DNA of 6,637 nt, taken from contig JANRKG010000371.1 in NCBI GenBank assembly GCA_033763635.1, forward strand, positions 1 through 6,637, written 5' to 3'. Shown in pieces: positions 5,922 through 6,637 of the stretch. Source of the DNA: JANRKG01 sp033763635. Lineage in GTDB: Bacteria > Cyanobacteriota > Cyanobacteriia > GCF-001939115. Every line of letters starts with the position of its first letter. The first letter of the stretch is position 1. The notes under the pieces are model-generated. The model did no database searches. It was not told the origin of the DNA and saw only the letters and a program-made list of their open reading frames with translations. A program made the translations under genes and the position numbers.

Positions 5922-6359
5922 ATGCACATCACAATTCATGCAAGCCAAAGAATGAATCACCGTGGTATCACAAAGGAAATGATCATAGTTGTCCTTGAAT
6001 ACGGGGAACCTCAGGATGAAACAGTAACCCTGAGTCGAGATGCAGCAGCACGCTTGATTACAGAGCTACAAACCCAAGCAGAGAGACTCCAGCATCATAT
6101 AAAAGATGCAGCAACACGCCAAATCGCTGAGCTACGGGGCCAGAAAGAGAAGCTACAACGCCGTATGAGGGTCACTAAAAAAATCCTTGATAAAGGCGGT
6201 GTCACGGTTGTGATTGTTAATAACACCCTTGTCACGGTTTGGAATTGTGTTCCTAGCAGGAAAAGGAAAAGATGCTTGGAAGAGAGAATCCAATGCCGAG
6301 AGACGAACCCCATGGAAAGAGCCTTTGGATTGCAACGGAGAAAACTATATGGACAATAA
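5922..6359 (+). CDS. DUF4258-like small protein with a coiled-coil tandem duplication
   Basis: The N-terminus HITIHASQRMNHRGITKEM followed by IIVVLEYGE, and the later GGVTVVIVNNTLVTVW strands, match the DUF4258 pattern (a HA..R...RGI motif, a helix, then a terminal beta hairpin). DUF4258 proteins are small and mostly of unknown function; some resemble RelE/BrnT-like toxins, which is only a hint here. Between the two halves is a helical insert made of two 22-residue copies (DNA 6039-6104 and 6105-6170; 11 of 22 residues identical, starting DAAAR and DAATR). A basic 36-residue tail follows (SRKRKR onward). I chose ATG 5922 (145 residues) because the family motif begins there; GTG 5889 and ATG 5892 are in frame upstream, and none of the three has a Shine-Dalgarno. 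The 3' end overlaps the next gene by 11 bases. It would be transcribed from the promoter at 5835-5863. Confidence 0.7.
   Translation: MHITIHASQRMNHRGITKEMIIVVLEYGEPQDETVTLSRDAAARLITELQTQAERLQHHIKDAATRQIAELRGQKEKLQRRMRVTKKILDKGGVTVVIVNNTLVTVWNCVPSRKRKRCLEERIQCRETNPMERAFGLQRRKLYGQ
6039..6170 (+). repeat. Tandem 66-bp in-frame duplication
   Basis: Two adjacent 66-base units (6039-6104 and 6105-6170) start with GATGCAGCAGCACGC and GATGCAGCAACACGC and share GAGCTAC and other blocks. They keep the frame and encode two charged, Leu/Gln-rich helical segments, probably a coiled coil. Confidence 0.7.
6337..6340 (+). promoter_or_regulatory. Ribosome binding site for the right-edge gene
   Basis: GGAG inside the end of the DUF4258 gene lies 8 bases before ATG 6349 and fixes the start of the overlapping downstream gene. 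Confidence 0.55.
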
Positions 6360-6637
6360 GCAGTTGCTTCAGGAAATGCTTAGAGCCTTCCGTGCAAGCC
6401 CTCTTACAAAAGCTCAAGCATTTGAACTGGCCCTCCAAATGCTAGCGTGGGCAAAACTTTCATTGACTGGAAACATTCCTCCAGAACTAAGCCTTAGTGA
6501 TGAATTAAAATCCCCAAATCCCGCTCACCTACTTGATTCTTTTCATAAGCTCAGCAAGTGTTCGGAACTGGGCGAAAATAAAGCAGCTTTCGAGAGTATA
6601 GGGTCTGCTATAAGCACTGTTTCCCCAACTATAATCG
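6349..6637 (+). CDS. 5' part of a gene cut by the right edge, possible N-6 DNA methylase N-terminal domain
   Basis: From ATG 6349 the frame stays open for 96 codons to the end of the window. The peptide begins MDNKQLLQEMLRAFRAS and contains FELALQMLAWAKLSLTG followed by NIPPELSLSDEL, then a LGENKAAFESIG stretch. A helical leader with a 'LLAWAKLS..G.LP..L' segment recalls N-terminal domains of some class I N-6 adenine DNA methylases in restriction-type loci, but no SAM-binding or NPPY motif falls inside the window, so this is a guess from memory. A good GGAG precedes the start, and the 11-base overlap with the DUF4258 gene (different frame) indicates one operon. It is AT-rich and lacks CGATCG, like the DUF4258 gene. 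That the gene is real is much surer than its function. Confidence 0.65.
   Translation, partial: MDNKQLLQEMLRAFRASPLTKAQAFELALQMLAWAKLSLTGNIPPELSLSDELKSPNPAHLLDSFHKLSKCSELGENKAAFESIGSAISTVSPTII

Noticed and set aside
5726..5998. A 90-codon + strand frame across the gap after hsdR
   Set aside because: It runs through the inverted repeat and promoter candidate, overlaps the DUF4258 coding frame out of phase, and its peptide is low-complexity with no family resemblance.
6201..6239. Direct repeat GTCACGGTT 30 bases apart in the DUF4258 gene
   Set aside because: It encodes the two V-T-V beta strands of the family's terminal hairpin, so protein constraint is an adequate explanation.
1..6637. CRISPR array, tRNA, rRNA, transposase or integrase gene
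   Set aside because: I saw no regularly spaced repeats, no cloverleaf-like or ribosomal RNA sequence, and no transposase or integrase motifs in any frame.

Overview
The window looks like a defence island on a cyanobacterial chromosome. The cyanobacterial reading rests on the HIP1-type motif: by hand I count about 15 CGATCG cores between 1600 and 5760, two of them full GCGATCGC octamers (4970-4977, 5750-5757). A Uma2/DUF820-family gene, a family greatly expanded in cyanobacteria, supports it. I cannot name a genus. All genes I can support are on the + strand.

Layout. (1) 24-551 is the C-terminal part of a type I restriction-modification specificity subunit (HsdS); its frame is closed by a stop at 18-20, so the gene is 5'-truncated or broken near the left edge. 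(2) 554-1423 (stop to 1426) is an unfamiliar 290-residue protein whose start lies 2 bases past the hsdS stop; its C-terminus resembles abortive-infection/HEPN-like proteins, a tentative call. (3) 1491-2144 is a Uma2-family PD-(D/E)XK protein. (4) 2273-5692 is a complete HsdR motor/nuclease subunit of 1139 residues with an N-terminal DUF4145 domain, a coiled coil, a PD-(D/E)XK nuclease, an SF2 helicase core and an EcoEI-type C-terminal domain. (5) 5693-5921 has no gene but carries a small hairpin built on a HIP1 site, then an 18-bp perfect inverted repeat enclosing a TTGACA-N17-TACGAT promoter candidate. (6) 5922-6359 is a DUF4258-like protein with a 22-residue tandem duplication. (7) 6349 to the right edge is the start of another gene, overlapping the previous one by 11 bases and preceded by GGAG; it may be an N-6 DNA methylase.

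How it fits together. HsdS gives DNA target recognition and HsdR gives ATP-driven translocation and cleavage. The methylase HsdM is not seen upstream here and would be expected left of the window, since hsdS usually follows hsdM. The gene between hsdS and hsdR is a candidate accessory or abortive-infection component, and Uma2 is an unexplained passenger. The block after hsdR seems to be a separate transcription unit with its own promoter, flanked by two operator-like dyads.

The window is a compositional mosaic: the CGATCG motif is frequent from Uma2 through the end of hsdR but absent by eye from 1-1490 and from 5761-6637. The outer blocks may therefore have a different history from the middle. 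The most noteworthy feature is the paired-dyad promoter at 5815-5887.
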